Origin: Pandoraea sp.
Lineage (GTDB): Bacteria; Pseudomonadota; Gammaproteobacteria; Burkholderiales; Burkholderiaceae
Assembly: GCA_031291335.1 (NCBI GenBank)
Contig: JARLJF010000074.1
Coordinates: forward strand, 1 to 64,000
Length of the DNA stretch: 64,000 nt
Reading direction: 5' to 3'
Shown here: in pieces, positions 54,092 through 62,943 of the stretch
Layout of the letters: the number at the start of each line of letters is the position of its first letter
Position numbering within the stretch: the stretch's first letter is position 1
Position numbers and translations under genes: made by a program
The notes under the pieces: model-generated
What the model was told of the DNA's origin: nothing
Seen by the model: only the letters and a program-made list of their open reading frames with translations
The model's database searches: none

Positions 54092-55024
54092 TCAGCCGGC
54101 GGTATTCCTCGCCGCCGGCCCGTGAACCAGCCGGGAGTAGGAGACCAGCATCGTCACCAACTCCTGCGTGGCCAACGTGAACGGCGCCGAGCGGCGCGCC
54201 ACGAGACACACATCGCGCGGATCGAACGCCTCGCGAATCGGGATGCTGGTCAGCGCGCCGGAAAACAGCTTCAGCTCGGAAAGCACTCGCGGCTCGATCG
54301 TCAGATAGTCGGATTCGCAGACGATATGCAACGTCTCGAGCAGCGACTCCGCTGTCAGCACGATCTTCGGCGCGCCCAGATTCTCGGTATTGAACAGACT
54401 GATCAGCCGGTTCTCCGCGCCGCCGACGATGCCGGCGGGTCGGATACTCACCCACTCGCAATCGACCAGATCGCGGATCGACGTCACAGTGGCCTTCGGG
54501 TGGCCCTTGCGGGCGATCACGCTCGGCACCGACCGGTAGAGCCGCTCGATGGAGAGATCGACGTCGCTCACCTGCGGCGCCAGCGGTGCCAGCGCGAAAT
54601 CGAGCCGGCCGTCGCGAATTCGCTCGATCAGCATCTTCGTGTAGCCGCTCGTCACATGCACCTGCACGCGCGGGAAACGCTCGACGAAGCGCTTGACCAC
54701 CGGCAACAGCAATTCCGCCAGCGGCTCCGAAGTCACGCCGAGCGTGATGTTGCCCTCCTCCTCGCCACGCGACTGCATCACGTCCTGCGACGCCAGTTCG
54801 CAGTCACGGAGGATGGCGTTTGCGCGCACGAGAAAGCGCTCGCCCACGGGCGTGAGGCTAATGCCCTGATGCGAGCGGTTGAGCAACGTCACGCCAAGTT
54901 CGCCTTCCAACCCCTGAATTGCCTGCGTGAGCGTGCTTTGCGCGATGTCGAGCGTGCGAGCCGCCGCGCGAAAGCTGCCCTGCTCGACCACAGCGCAGAA
55001 CACACGAAGCTGGACTAATGTCAT
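54092..55024 (-). CDS. LysR-family transcription regulator
   Basis: A 310-residue LysR-type regulator. The HTH is SFRAAARTLDIAQSTLTQAI, then LEGELGVTLLNRSHQGISL. The start at 55024 has AGAGG four bases upstream; the frame is open to 55123. It is transcribed in the same direction as, and 200 bases downstream of, the ornithine-cyclodeaminase gene. It may control that cluster. The 55025-55226 gap holds no clear hairpin. Confidence 0.92.
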   Translation of the reverse strand: MTLVQLRVFCAVVEQGSFRAAARTLDIAQSTLTQAIQGLEGELGVTLLNRSHQGISLTPVGERFLVRANAILRDCELASQDVMQSRGEEEGNITLGVTSEPLAELLLPVVKRFVERFPRVQVHVTSGYTKMLIERIRDGRLDFALAPLAPQVSDVDLSIERLYRSVPSVIARKGHPKATVTSIRDLVDCEWVSIRPAGIVGGAENRLISLFNTENLGAPKIVLTAESLLETLHIVCESDYLTIEPRVLSELKLFSGALTSIPIREAFDPRDVCLVARRSAPFTLATQELVTMLVSYSRLVHGPAARNTAG

Positions 55025-55226
55025 TGGACCTCTCATCGTCTCGATCGGCCGCGTAACCACGCGGCGCCAGATAGCTCGCCCGGCCGCAACGCCGTAGCAC
55101 TTGCTACGGCTTGCGCCAGTCACGCGCCATCGTACCCCAGGGCATATCAGGCGGAAAAGGCTGAAAAGGCGGACGAGCCAGGCGGGTCAGCCGCGCATGG
55201 GCGCGCTCCGTGCGCAATGGGTCGAC

Positions 55227-56273
55227 TTACGCCGCGCGCACCACCGCCGACGGCCCGGCCGGCGCAACGAGTTGATACAGGTCTTTGCAGTTCACCGGTG
55301 CCGGGATCAGATCGATGACCCGACCTATCCCTGCGTCACGCGCGAGGTCGTACAGATAGCGCAGCGTCGAGAAATCTTCGAGTGCGAAGCCCACGGAATC
55401 GAACACCGTCACTTGCTCGGCGGTCTCGCGGCCGGCCACATCGCCTGCCAGCACTTGCCAGAAGTGGATCACCGGTGAATCAGCCGGCAGATGTTGAATC
55501 TCGCCTTCGATGCGCGTCTGCGGTTCAAACTCCACCATCACACGAGCATTCGTCACGATGTCCGCATGCAGTTCAGTCTTGCCCGGGCAGTCGCCGCCCA
55601 CGGCATTCAGATGCATGCCCGCCTCGATCATGTCGGGCGTGAGAATCGTGGCATTTGCCTTGTCCGCCGTCACGGTCGTCACGATGTCGGCCCCCCGCAC
55701 GGCTTCGCGTGCCGAGCTGGTGCACGTGAGCCGCAGATCGGGAACGTGGGAGAGATTGCGCACGAGCTTGGCCGTGGCCGCCGGATCGACGTCGAACAGA
55801 CGGATCTCGCGAATACCCAGCATCGCGTGGAACGCGAGCGCCTGAAACTCGCTCTGCGCACCGTTACCGATCAACGCCATCACGCGGCTGTCGGGGCGCG
55901 CCTGCATCCTGGCGGCCAGCGCCGACGTTGCCGCGGTGCGCAGCGCCGTCATCAAGGTGAACTCGGAGAGCAGCAGCGGATAGCCGGTCTGCACGTCTGC
56001 CAGCACCGAAAACGCCATCACGGTGAGCAGATTGCGACGCGTATTGATCGGGTGGCCGTTGACGTACTTGAAGCCGTACAGCCGGTCGTCGGAGACGGGC
56101 ATCAGTTCGATGACACCGTCCTGGGAGTGGTTTGCCACGCGCGCCGATTTGTCGAAATCGTGCCAGCGCAGATAATCGTCGCGGATGTAAGTCGCCAGCG
56201 TCTCGATGAACGGGGCGACGCCGGTTTTTCGTAACAGCTTTTGAACGTCGTGAATGTCGATATAGCGAGTCAT
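55227..56273 (-). CDS. Ornithine cyclodeaminase family protein
   Basis: A 348-residue enzyme of the ornithine cyclodeaminase/mu-crystallin family, closer to true ornithine cyclodeaminase length than the copy at 42958. The Rossmann motif is VMALIGNGAQSEFQAL, and GFKYVNGHPINTRRNLLTV and LNAVGGDCPGKTELH are family blocks. It converts ornithine to proline and ammonia in characterised relatives. It is in line with the M14 deacylase-like gene, 66 bases upstream, and may use an amino acid released by that enzyme. Confidence 0.9.
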   Translation of the reverse strand: MTRYIDIHDVQKLLRKTGVAPFIETLATYIRDDYLRWHDFDKSARVANHSQDGVIELMPVSDDRLYGFKYVNGHPINTRRNLLTVMAFSVLADVQTGYPLLLSEFTLMTALRTAATSALAARMQARPDSRVMALIGNGAQSEFQALAFHAMLGIREIRLFDVDPAATAKLVRNLSHVPDLRLTCTSSAREAVRGADIVTTVTADKANATILTPDMIEAGMHLNAVGGDCPGKTELHADIVTNARVMVEFEPQTRIEGEIQHLPADSPVIHFWQVLAGDVAGRETAEQVTVFDSVGFALEDFSTLRYLYDLARDAGIGRVIDLIPAPVNCKDLYQLVAPAGPSAVVRAA

Positions 56274-56339
56274 AAAGAGTCTCGTTGTCAGAATGAGGTT
56301 CGGCCTACATTGGCGTAAAGAAGTCTCGGGATCGATGGA

Positions 56340-57458
56340 TCAGGCACCGAGCAACATGCCGGTACGTTGTGAACGCTGACCGGTGACGCGGCCAAGCGGA
56401 TCGCCCGCGTTGACGAAGCGCACATCGCGTCGCATGTACATCACGCCTTCCGTGCGGCTCACGAGCGTGGTGACATCGCCCGTCAGCGGATCGACGATGT
56501 CGAACACCGGCTGGCCGACTTCGACCAACGCGCCGAGCGCGGCACGATGCACGAGCACCCCGGGACAAGGCGCGCGAAACTGCTCGCTGCCGGCCAGGGG
56601 CGTGGCCGGATAAGGCAGATCCGGCAGTGGTGCCGCGTCGCCTTCGATGTCGCCGGTATAGGTCAGGTATTGCAGAATGGCATTGGCATCGGCGTCGGCT
56701 TGCTCGTACGTCACATCGCGCTGCCCGCGATGCTCGACCGTCACCGAGACCGGCCCGGCCGGCATGGGGTACTTCGCGCCGAAACGCTGACGCACCTGCC
56801 ACCACGTATAGCTTTGTGCCTCGTCGAACGAATGCGCCCCCGAGTCGAGCGCCAGCAGACTGGCCTGCGAGCCCAGATAGCGCGCCAGCGGCTCGGCGGC
56901 CGGCCAGCATTCGTCGCCGGTGTAGATGTGCATCGTCGCTTCGCGCGAGCAGTGCAGATCGAGCACGATGTCGGCATCGTGCGCCGCGAGCATCAGCGTG
57001 GCTTGCAGCGCACTGAACGCGTCGGTCACCGGGCGATCGAGCAACGCTTCGCGCCACGCAGTGCGCACGCACTCACGGTTTCGCGCGACGTCGTCCGTCA
57101 GTCGGCCTTCGAGCTTCGCGGCGATGGCCTCGAACAGCATCGGGAAGTTGCGGTTGTAGTTGCGACCGCTGGCTAGCTCGAAGCGTCCCTGCGGCGCGCC
57201 CATCAGCCATTGATTGAGACCGAGCGGGTTGGCCACGCTCACCAGCACGACTTCGGCGCGCAGGCGGTCTTCGGCCTCGAGCGCGAGCAGCTTTTCGCGA
57301 AGCCGGGTGGCGACCAGCATGGCCGGGGTTTCGTCAGCGTGCAGCGACGCCTGCACGTAGACCTTGCGGGCGCGGTTCGCGCCGCCGAAATGCTGCGCCA
57401 CGACGGATTGCGCGGTTCCGGTACACACGTGCGGCAGGGAGTGGATAACGCTTTGCAT
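56340..57458 (-). CDS. M14-type succinylglutamate desuccinylase/aspartoacylase-like hydrolase
   Basis: A 372-residue zinc hydrolase. The metal site is His40 and Glu43 in SLHADETPA and the third histidine in LDLHCSREA. Arg/Asn substrate residues appear in GRNYNRNFP. A C-terminal barrel-like domain follows (PGVLVHRAALGALVEVGQPV), which is found in the larger members of the family. It should remove an acyl group from an acylated amino acid. It lies upstream of the ornithine cyclodeaminase gene and downstream of the ABC importer, which supports import then deacylation. Confidence 0.9.
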   Translation of the reverse strand: MQSVIHSLPHVCTGTAQSVVAQHFGGANRARKVYVQASLHADETPAMLVATRLREKLLALEAEDRLRAEVVLVSVANPLGLNQWLMGAPQGRFELASGRNYNRNFPMLFEAIAAKLEGRLTDDVARNRECVRTAWREALLDRPVTDAFSALQATLMLAAHDADIVLDLHCSREATMHIYTGDECWPAAEPLARYLGSQASLLALDSGAHSFDEAQSYTWWQVRQRFGAKYPMPAGPVSVTVEHRGQRDVTYEQADADANAILQYLTYTGDIEGDAAPLPDLPYPATPLAGSEQFRAPCPGVLVHRAALGALVEVGQPVFDIVDPLTGDVTTLVSRTEGVMYMRRDVRFVNAGDPLGRVTGQRSQRTGMLLGA

Positions 57459-57591
57459 GATGAAAATCGAATCAGGTCTTTCTAAGGTGTGGCGCGCAAG
57501 AATCGCAATGCCTTACGAGCCAGTGTATGCACTCATTAATGGCGCCGGAATGCGGCCACACCGATCGGGATCACGAATGTCAATCACCCGG

Positions 57592-59424
57592 TCAATCACC
57601 GAGGACTGCCACCCGGTGTGCCGGGTCGACGCTGCCCGCCACCCGCACGAGCCGCGGCTGGACCTGTGGCGAACGCTCCGGGTCGAAGTACGACAGCGAC
57701 GCGTCGTGCGGCCCCAGCGAGCGGGTATGCACGGCAAAGCCCTCGTCGCGGTTGCCGCGCAGCTCTGGCACCGCTTGCAGCAAACGCCGCGTGTACGGAT
57801 GCGCCGGCATGTCGAACAGCGCGTCGCGTGTACCCGCCTCCACCACATGCCCGCGAAACATCACGATCACCTGGTCGGACAACTGCTCGACCACGCCGAG
57901 ATCGTGCGAAATCAGCAGGCAGGCGAAGCGGTAGCGGGCCTGCAACGCGACGAGCATCTCCAGCACCTGCTTCTGGACGGTCACGTCCAGCGCAGACACG
58001 GGCTCATCCGCCACGATGATCGCCGGATGACTGGCCAGCGCGCGCGCAATGGCCACTCGCTGACGCTGACCGCCCGACAGTTGGTGTACAAAGCGCGGCC
58101 CGAAGCCGGTCAGACCGACGTCGTCGAGCACCTGCGCAACGCGCGCGCGCCGCTCGGCGGACGTCAGCGAGTTATCGAGACGAAGCGCCTCGTGCACCAG
58201 CGCCTCGACGCGCATGCGCGGGTCCAGCGACGAGTACGGGTCCTGAAACACCATCTGGATCGAGCGTCGCGCCTCGCGCAACTGGCTGCGCGCCCCCTCG
58301 CCGGGGAACGGTTGACCAAGCACCTTTACCTGTCCCCCCGCCAACGGCAGCAATCCCATGATCGCCTTGGCCATCGTGGTCTTGCCGCTGCCCGACTCGC
58401 CGACGATGGCCAGCGTCTGGCCGGCACGCAGCGTGAAGGAACAAGGGAAAACGGTCGGCACCCGCTTCTGCCCGAACAGACGGCTCGGCACCAGATAGTC
58501 GATGGCGACGTTGTCCACCTCCAGCACGCAATCGCCCGCGGGAATCGCGGCTTCCGGCGAGGTATCCCGCGCATCGCGGCGCGGCAACGACTCAAGCAAG
58601 CGCTGCGTGTAGTCGTTCGACGGGTGTGCGAGCACCCGCCCGACCGGCCCCGTCTCGATCAGGTCGCCGCGTCGCACGACCATTACGCGCTCCGTATAAG
58701 CGGCGACCAGTGCGAGGTCATGGCTCACGAAGATCAGCGCGGTGCCCTCTTCGCGCGTGAGGCCGATCATGACGTCGAGCACTTCCTTCTGCACGACGCA
58801 GTCGAGGGCGGTCGTCGGCTCGTCGGCAATCAGCAGACGTGGCTTGAGCAACATGACGGCAGCGAGCAGAATCCGCTGACGCATGCCGCCCGAGAACTCA
58901 TGCGGATAGCGGTCCATACAGCCCTTCGGGTTCCGCACTCGCACGCGTTCGAGCATCGCGATGGCCCGCTGGCGCGCCTGCGCCTGCGGCACACCACGAC
59001 GCCGCACCAGCGCTTCGACCATCTGCTCGCCAATGCGGATCGCCGGGTTCAGCGAGACCATCGGCTCCTGAAACACCATGCCGATATCGGTGCCGCGCAA
59101 CTCGCGCCACGCCTGTGGCGACAGATCGAGCAACGATCGGCCGTCGAAACGCATCGACGCCGCTTGCACCGTGGCCGACTCCGGCAGCAAGCCGAGCAGT
59201 GCCTTGCCGATGAGTGTCTTGCCACTCCCCGATTCGCCGACGATGGCGAGCGACTCGCCAGCGCGCAGGCTCAGATCGATATCGCGCACGACATCGCGCC
59301 GACCGCCCTGTCCATCGGGAAATGCGATGGACAGCCCTTCGATGCCGAGCAAGGAAGGCGCCTGCGCAACGATCGTCGGATCATTGGCCGGCGCGGCTTC
59401 TAGGGTATCGAACGTTGTCGTCAT
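57592..59424 (-). CDS. Fused dipeptide-type ABC ATPase (two ATPase domains)
   Basis: A 610-residue protein with two ATP-binding cassettes in one chain, equivalent to DppD and DppF joined. The first half has Walker A GESGSGKTL, signature SGGMRQR and Walker B LLIADEPTTALD. The second half has GESGSGKTT, SGGQRQR and IIVADEPVSALD. Each half has the oligopeptide-type C-terminal tail with HPYTRRLL or its like. The start at 59424 has AAGGAGG upstream; the frame open to 60270 overlaps the permease gene and is a shadow. It is the last of the four importer genes. Confidence 0.93.
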   Translation of the reverse strand: MTTTFDTLEAAPANDPTIVAQAPSLLGIEGLSIAFPDGQGGRRDVVRDIDLSLRAGESLAIVGESGSGKTLIGKALLGLLPESATVQAASMRFDGRSLLDLSPQAWRELRGTDIGMVFQEPMVSLNPAIRIGEQMVEALVRRRGVPQAQARQRAIAMLERVRVRNPKGCMDRYPHEFSGGMRQRILLAAVMLLKPRLLIADEPTTALDCVVQKEVLDVMIGLTREEGTALIFVSHDLALVAAYTERVMVVRRGDLIETGPVGRVLAHPSNDYTQRLLESLPRRDARDTSPEAAIPAGDCVLEVDNVAIDYLVPSRLFGQKRVPTVFPCSFTLRAGQTLAIVGESGSGKTTMAKAIMGLLPLAGGQVKVLGQPFPGEGARSQLREARRSIQMVFQDPYSSLDPRMRVEALVHEALRLDNSLTSAERRARVAQVLDDVGLTGFGPRFVHQLSGGQRQRVAIARALASHPAIIVADEPVSALDVTVQKQVLEMLVALQARYRFACLLISHDLGVVEQLSDQVIVMFRGHVVEAGTRDALFDMPAHPYTRRLLQAVPELRGNRDEGFAVHTRSLGPHDASLSYFDPERSPQVQPRLVRVAGSVDPAHRVAVLGD

Positions 59425-60242
59425 TTCGCCTCCTTCATGCGGGGGTCCAGCAGATCGCGCACAGCGTCTCCCAGCAAGTTGATGCCGAACAAGGCCAGCG
59501 AAATGGCCGTGCCGGGGAACAGCACGAGCCAGAACGCCTGCTCGATCGCAGAGCGTCCGTCGGCGAGCATGCCGCCCCAGGTCGGTTCGGGCGCAGGCAC
59601 GCCCAGACCGAGAAAGCTCAGTGCGCTCTCGGCCAGCAGGGCCGAGCCGAACAGCGACGTCGAGAAGATCAGAAGCGGCTGCACACAATGCGGCAGCACG
59701 TGACGCACGAAGGTCCAGGCTTCGGAATTGCCCATCGTGCGCGAGGCGACAACGTAATCGCGGGTGCGCAGCGACAGCACGGCACCGCGTGCGATACGGC
59801 TGACGGACGGCGTGTAGGCCAGCCCGAGCGCGAGCACCACGCCCCACTTCGACGGTCCGAGCACGGTCATGATGCCCAGCGCGAGCAGCAGGCCCGGGAA
59901 CGCCATGAGCGCATCGACGAACATACCGGCGATCCGGTCGAGCCAGCCGCCGACGTATCCGCAAATGGCGCCGATCAGCGTGCCGCCAGCGAGCGCCAGC
60001 AGCACCGACGCCAGACTCACGGTAATGCTCACGCCGGCACCGGCCATGAGACGCGAGAGCACGTCGCGACCGAAGGCGTCCGTGCCGAACCAGTGCTGCA
60101 TGCTCGGTGCGGCGTAGCGTGCATAGAGATCCACGTCGAGCGGGTTGTAGGGCGTGTACACAAGGTCGACCGCGGCGATCAACACCAGCAGTCCGACCAG
60201 AATGCCGCCAATCCAGAGGTTGGCGCGATGTAAGGAGATCAT
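59421..60242 (-). CDS. Dipeptide-type ABC permease, DppC-like
   Basis: A 273-residue permease of the DppC/OppC group. The family start ANLWIGGILVGLLVLIAAVDL, the phrase HWFGTDAFGRDVLSRL and the coupling loop SRTMGNSEAWTFVRHVLPH are clear. It overlaps the fused ATPase by four bases and follows the DppB-like permease by five bases. It imports peptides or acylated amino acids with the neighbouring binding protein. Confidence 0.94.
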   Translation of the reverse strand: MISLHRANLWIGGILVGLLVLIAAVDLVYTPYNPLDVDLYARYAAPSMQHWFGTDAFGRDVLSRLMAGAGVSITVSLASVLLALAGGTLIGAICGYVGGWLDRIAGMFVDALMAFPGLLLALGIMTVLGPSKWGVVLALGLAYTPSVSRIARGAVLSLRTRDYVVASRTMGNSEAWTFVRHVLPHCVQPLLIFSTSLFGSALLAESALSFLGLGVPAPEPTWGGMLADGRSAIEQAFWLVLFPGTAISLALFGINLLGDAVRDLLDPRMKEAK

Positions 60243-60247
60243 GGCGT

Positions 60248-61189
60248 TCAGTGTTTGAGTCGGGGATCAAACAGCGGGTAGAGCAGATCCACCAGCAGAT
60301 TGATGACGACGTAAATCAAGGCGATCACCAGCAGGCACCCTTGCACGACGGGGTAGTCGCGCGCATAGATGCTCTCGACCAGCAAACGCCCCATGCCCGG
60401 CAACGTGAAGACGGTCTCGATGACTGCCCCGCCTGCAAGCAAGTGGCCCACCACGAGGCCGATCACGGTGAGCGCCGGGCCGAACGCATTCGGCAGCGTG
60501 TGGCGCGCCAGCACGCGTGCCTCACTGAGTCCTTTGGCACGGGCATGCGCGATGTATTCGAGACGCAGCACGTCGATGCTGCTCGCGCGAATCATCCGCA
60601 TGACGACCGCGATCTCGCCCAGACTCACGGCGATGACCGGCAGCACGAGATAGCGCAACGAGCCCCAGCCCGCCTGAGCGAACGTCTGGTAACCGAACGT
60701 CGGCAACCAATGCAGCTTCACGCCGAACACCCAGATGAGCAGAATGCCGGACCAGAAGCTGGGGATCGACACCAGCAGAATGGTCGTCATCACGACCGCG
60801 AGATCACTGCGGCGGTTCTGACGCCATGCGGCGAACAGCCCCGCCGGAATCGCTACGAGACAGGCGATGACCGTGGCACTCAGTACGATCTGTGCCGTCA
60901 CCGGGAAGGCTTCAGCGATGAGCGTACTCACCGGCCGATGACGCGCGATCGACATGCCGAGATCGCCGCGCAACAGATGCTCGACCCAGTGCAGGAACTG
61001 GATCGGCAGCGACTCGTCGAGCCCGAACGAATGGCGCAGGTGCGCGAGCAATGCGGGGTCGTTGACGTCGCCCAGCATCAGCGTGGCAGGGTCGCCCGGG
61101 ATCGCACGGATCATGCCGAAGACGAGCACCGCCACGATGAGCACCGTGGGGAACGCCATCGCGAGGCGTTTGAACAGATACGTCGGCAT
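60248..61189 (-). CDS. Dipeptide-type ABC permease, DppB-like
   Basis: A 313-residue permease of the DppB/OppB group, with PGDPATLMLGD and the coupling loop ARAKGLSEARVLARHTLPNA. Six hydrophobic helices are visible. It begins four bases after the binding-protein stop. Typical length for the family. Confidence 0.94.
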   Translation of the reverse strand: MPTYLFKRLAMAFPTVLIVAVLVFGMIRAIPGDPATLMLGDVNDPALLAHLRHSFGLDESLPIQFLHWVEHLLRGDLGMSIARHRPVSTLIAEAFPVTAQIVLSATVIACLVAIPAGLFAAWRQNRRSDLAVVMTTILLVSIPSFWSGILLIWVFGVKLHWLPTFGYQTFAQAGWGSLRYLVLPVIAVSLGEIAVVMRMIRASSIDVLRLEYIAHARAKGLSEARVLARHTLPNAFGPALTVIGLVVGHLLAGGAVIETVFTLPGMGRLLVESIYARDYPVVQGCLLVIALIYVVINLLVDLLYPLFDPRLKH

Positions 61190-61193
61190 GGGC

Positions 61194-62855
61194 TCAGTCC
61201 TTCGTCACGTTATAGAAGCGCTTCAGACGCATGGGCCAGGCCGTCACGCCATGCAGACGGGAACTGACCAGAATCAGATCGGGCGAGTCGTAGAGCACGA
61301 GCATCGGCGCGTCGGCCAGCATGCGTTCGTGCAGTTCGGCCAGCACCTTGGCCCGCACGGTGTCGTCGGTTTCTCCCGCGATGCTGCGCAGCAAGGCCAG
61401 CGCATCGGGGTCCTCCCACTGCACCAGCGCATTACGCGACTTGTCGCCCAGCACGTCGGCATAGATCAGTGCCGGATCGGTCCGAGACGTGTAGCCGAAG
61501 GCCATCAACTGGAATCGCCCGGCGCGGTAATCGGCCAGTTGCTTGCCCCACTCCACCACCTGCAACTTGACGTTGATGCCGGCGCGCGAGAGCAGCGATT
61601 GCAGGTACACCGCCATCGTGAACATGTGCGAATAGCGACGATTGGTTTCCAGCGTGATGGTCTGGCCGCGATACCCCGCCTCGGCGAGCAGACGCTTGAC
61701 CTCGGGCAGCGACTGAACGTAACCGCCTTTCGTCGTGGCGCTGGCCAGCGCGCTGGCGTTCGGCACCAGCGATGGGTTGTAGCCGGTGCGTCCCTCCGTC
61801 ACGGCGTTGGCTATACCCGGAAGGTCGGCCGCCAGCGCGATGGCGCGGCGAATGCGCACGTCGGAGAGCAGCGGGTCGCGGTTCTGAATGAGCAACACCG
61901 CCGGATCGGCGCCCGGTCCGGACAGGATGTGCCAGCGTGGGTCGCTCGGCGGCACGATCTGCTCGGACATGTTCATCGCATCGATCTGGCCCGACATGAG
62001 CGCCGACATCTGCGACGTTTCATCCGGGATCACGACGAAGCGCACGTCGGCATGGGCGACCTTGGTGCCCGCCAGACCACTCGCCTCTTCCTTGCGGGGA
62101 CGGTAGCCGTCAAACGGTTTGAGCAAGACGTATTGGCCGGGCTGCCAGTCACTGAAGACGTACGGACCGGTGCCGACCGGATGCACCCATTTGCCCTGCG
62201 TATCGACGCTATCGCGACTGAGCACCGCCATCGGGCAGCGCGGGTCGGTCATGTGATTGAGAAACAGCGCCGAGGGCTTGTCGAGCGAAAACACCACGGT
62301 GTTGCGATCAGGGGCCTGTACACCAAGCACCTTGGCGCCAGCGTGACCGTCGTAGGCCCGGCGGCAATAGAACCCGGTGTGCGGATTCATGAAGTATTCG
62401 TAGCTCCACTTCACATCGGCCGCCGTGACGGTCTGACCATTGTGAAAGCGCACGCCGTGGCGCAGATGGAACGTATAGGTCTTGCCGTCAGGCGAGATGT
62501 CCCATGAGTCGGCGAGCATCGGCCCGATGCTCATGTCCGCGCGCAATGCAACGAGTGATTCGACCACGTGCGCGAGGATCGTGTCGGTGGCCGTATTGCG
62601 CATGACGCTGCCGGGCATCGACGTCGGCGTATCGGAGCTGATGGCGAAGCGGATCTCGCGATGCGGCGCGGAAGCCGACGGCGCTGGCGACGAAGGCGTC
62701 GTCGGCACCGTCGACACTACTGACGCTGCTGACGCGGCAGACGACGTCTGCGCCGAAGCGGTGCCCGAGAGCACGACGGCCGCCGCGATCATGGCGCCGA
62801 CCAGACGACATCGCCCACGGAATCGCTGAGGTGGCGTAGTTGTTGTAGGGAACAT
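61194..62855 (-). CDS. Dipeptide-type periplasmic substrate-binding protein
   Basis: A 553-residue solute-binding protein of the SBP_bac_5 group. The signal peptide reaches about ASA|QTSSA. A Ser/Ala/Thr/Pro-rich spacer of about 30 residues follows. The core has SWDISPDGKTYTFHLRHGVRFHNG, VKWSYEYFMNP and IRRAIALAADLPGI. It delivers peptides or related compounds to the permeases just downstream. The start at 62855 lacks a strong ribosome-binding site. The C45 gene lies 88 bases upstream, on the same strand. Confidence 0.9.
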   Translation of the reverse strand: MFPTTTTPPQRFRGRCRLVGAMIAAAVVLSGTASAQTSSAASAASVVSTVPTTPSSPAPSASAPHREIRFAISSDTPTSMPGSVMRNTATDTILAHVVESLVALRADMSIGPMLADSWDISPDGKTYTFHLRHGVRFHNGQTVTAADVKWSYEYFMNPHTGFYCRRAYDGHAGAKVLGVQAPDRNTVVFSLDKPSALFLNHMTDPRCPMAVLSRDSVDTQGKWVHPVGTGPYVFSDWQPGQYVLLKPFDGYRPRKEEASGLAGTKVAHADVRFVVIPDETSQMSALMSGQIDAMNMSEQIVPPSDPRWHILSGPGADPAVLLIQNRDPLLSDVRIRRAIALAADLPGIANAVTEGRTGYNPSLVPNASALASATTKGGYVQSLPEVKRLLAEAGYRGQTITLETNRRYSHMFTMAVYLQSLLSRAGINVKLQVVEWGKQLADYRAGRFQLMAFGYTSRTDPALIYADVLGDKSRNALVQWEDPDALALLRSIAGETDDTVRAKVLAELHERMLADAPMLVLYDSPDLILVSSRLHGVTAWPMRLKRFYNVTKD

Positions 62856-62943
62856 CAGGAATCGTTTGAATAGGGAGAGCCTTCGCCGGGACGCCGTCTC
62901 CTGATGGCGTTACCCGGCGCGCTTGAGCAACTGGCCAGCGAAC

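Noticed and set aside
57364-59403. 679-codon open frame antisense to the fused ABC ATPase
   Set aside because: Composition is Arg/His-rich and motif-free, while the other strand has two complete ATPase domains.
59425-60270. 282-residue N-terminal extension of the fused ATPase frame
   Set aside because: It lies over the DppC-like permease gene in another frame and its sequence is Arg/Ala-rich without a domain; the ATG at 59424 has a good ribosome-binding site.
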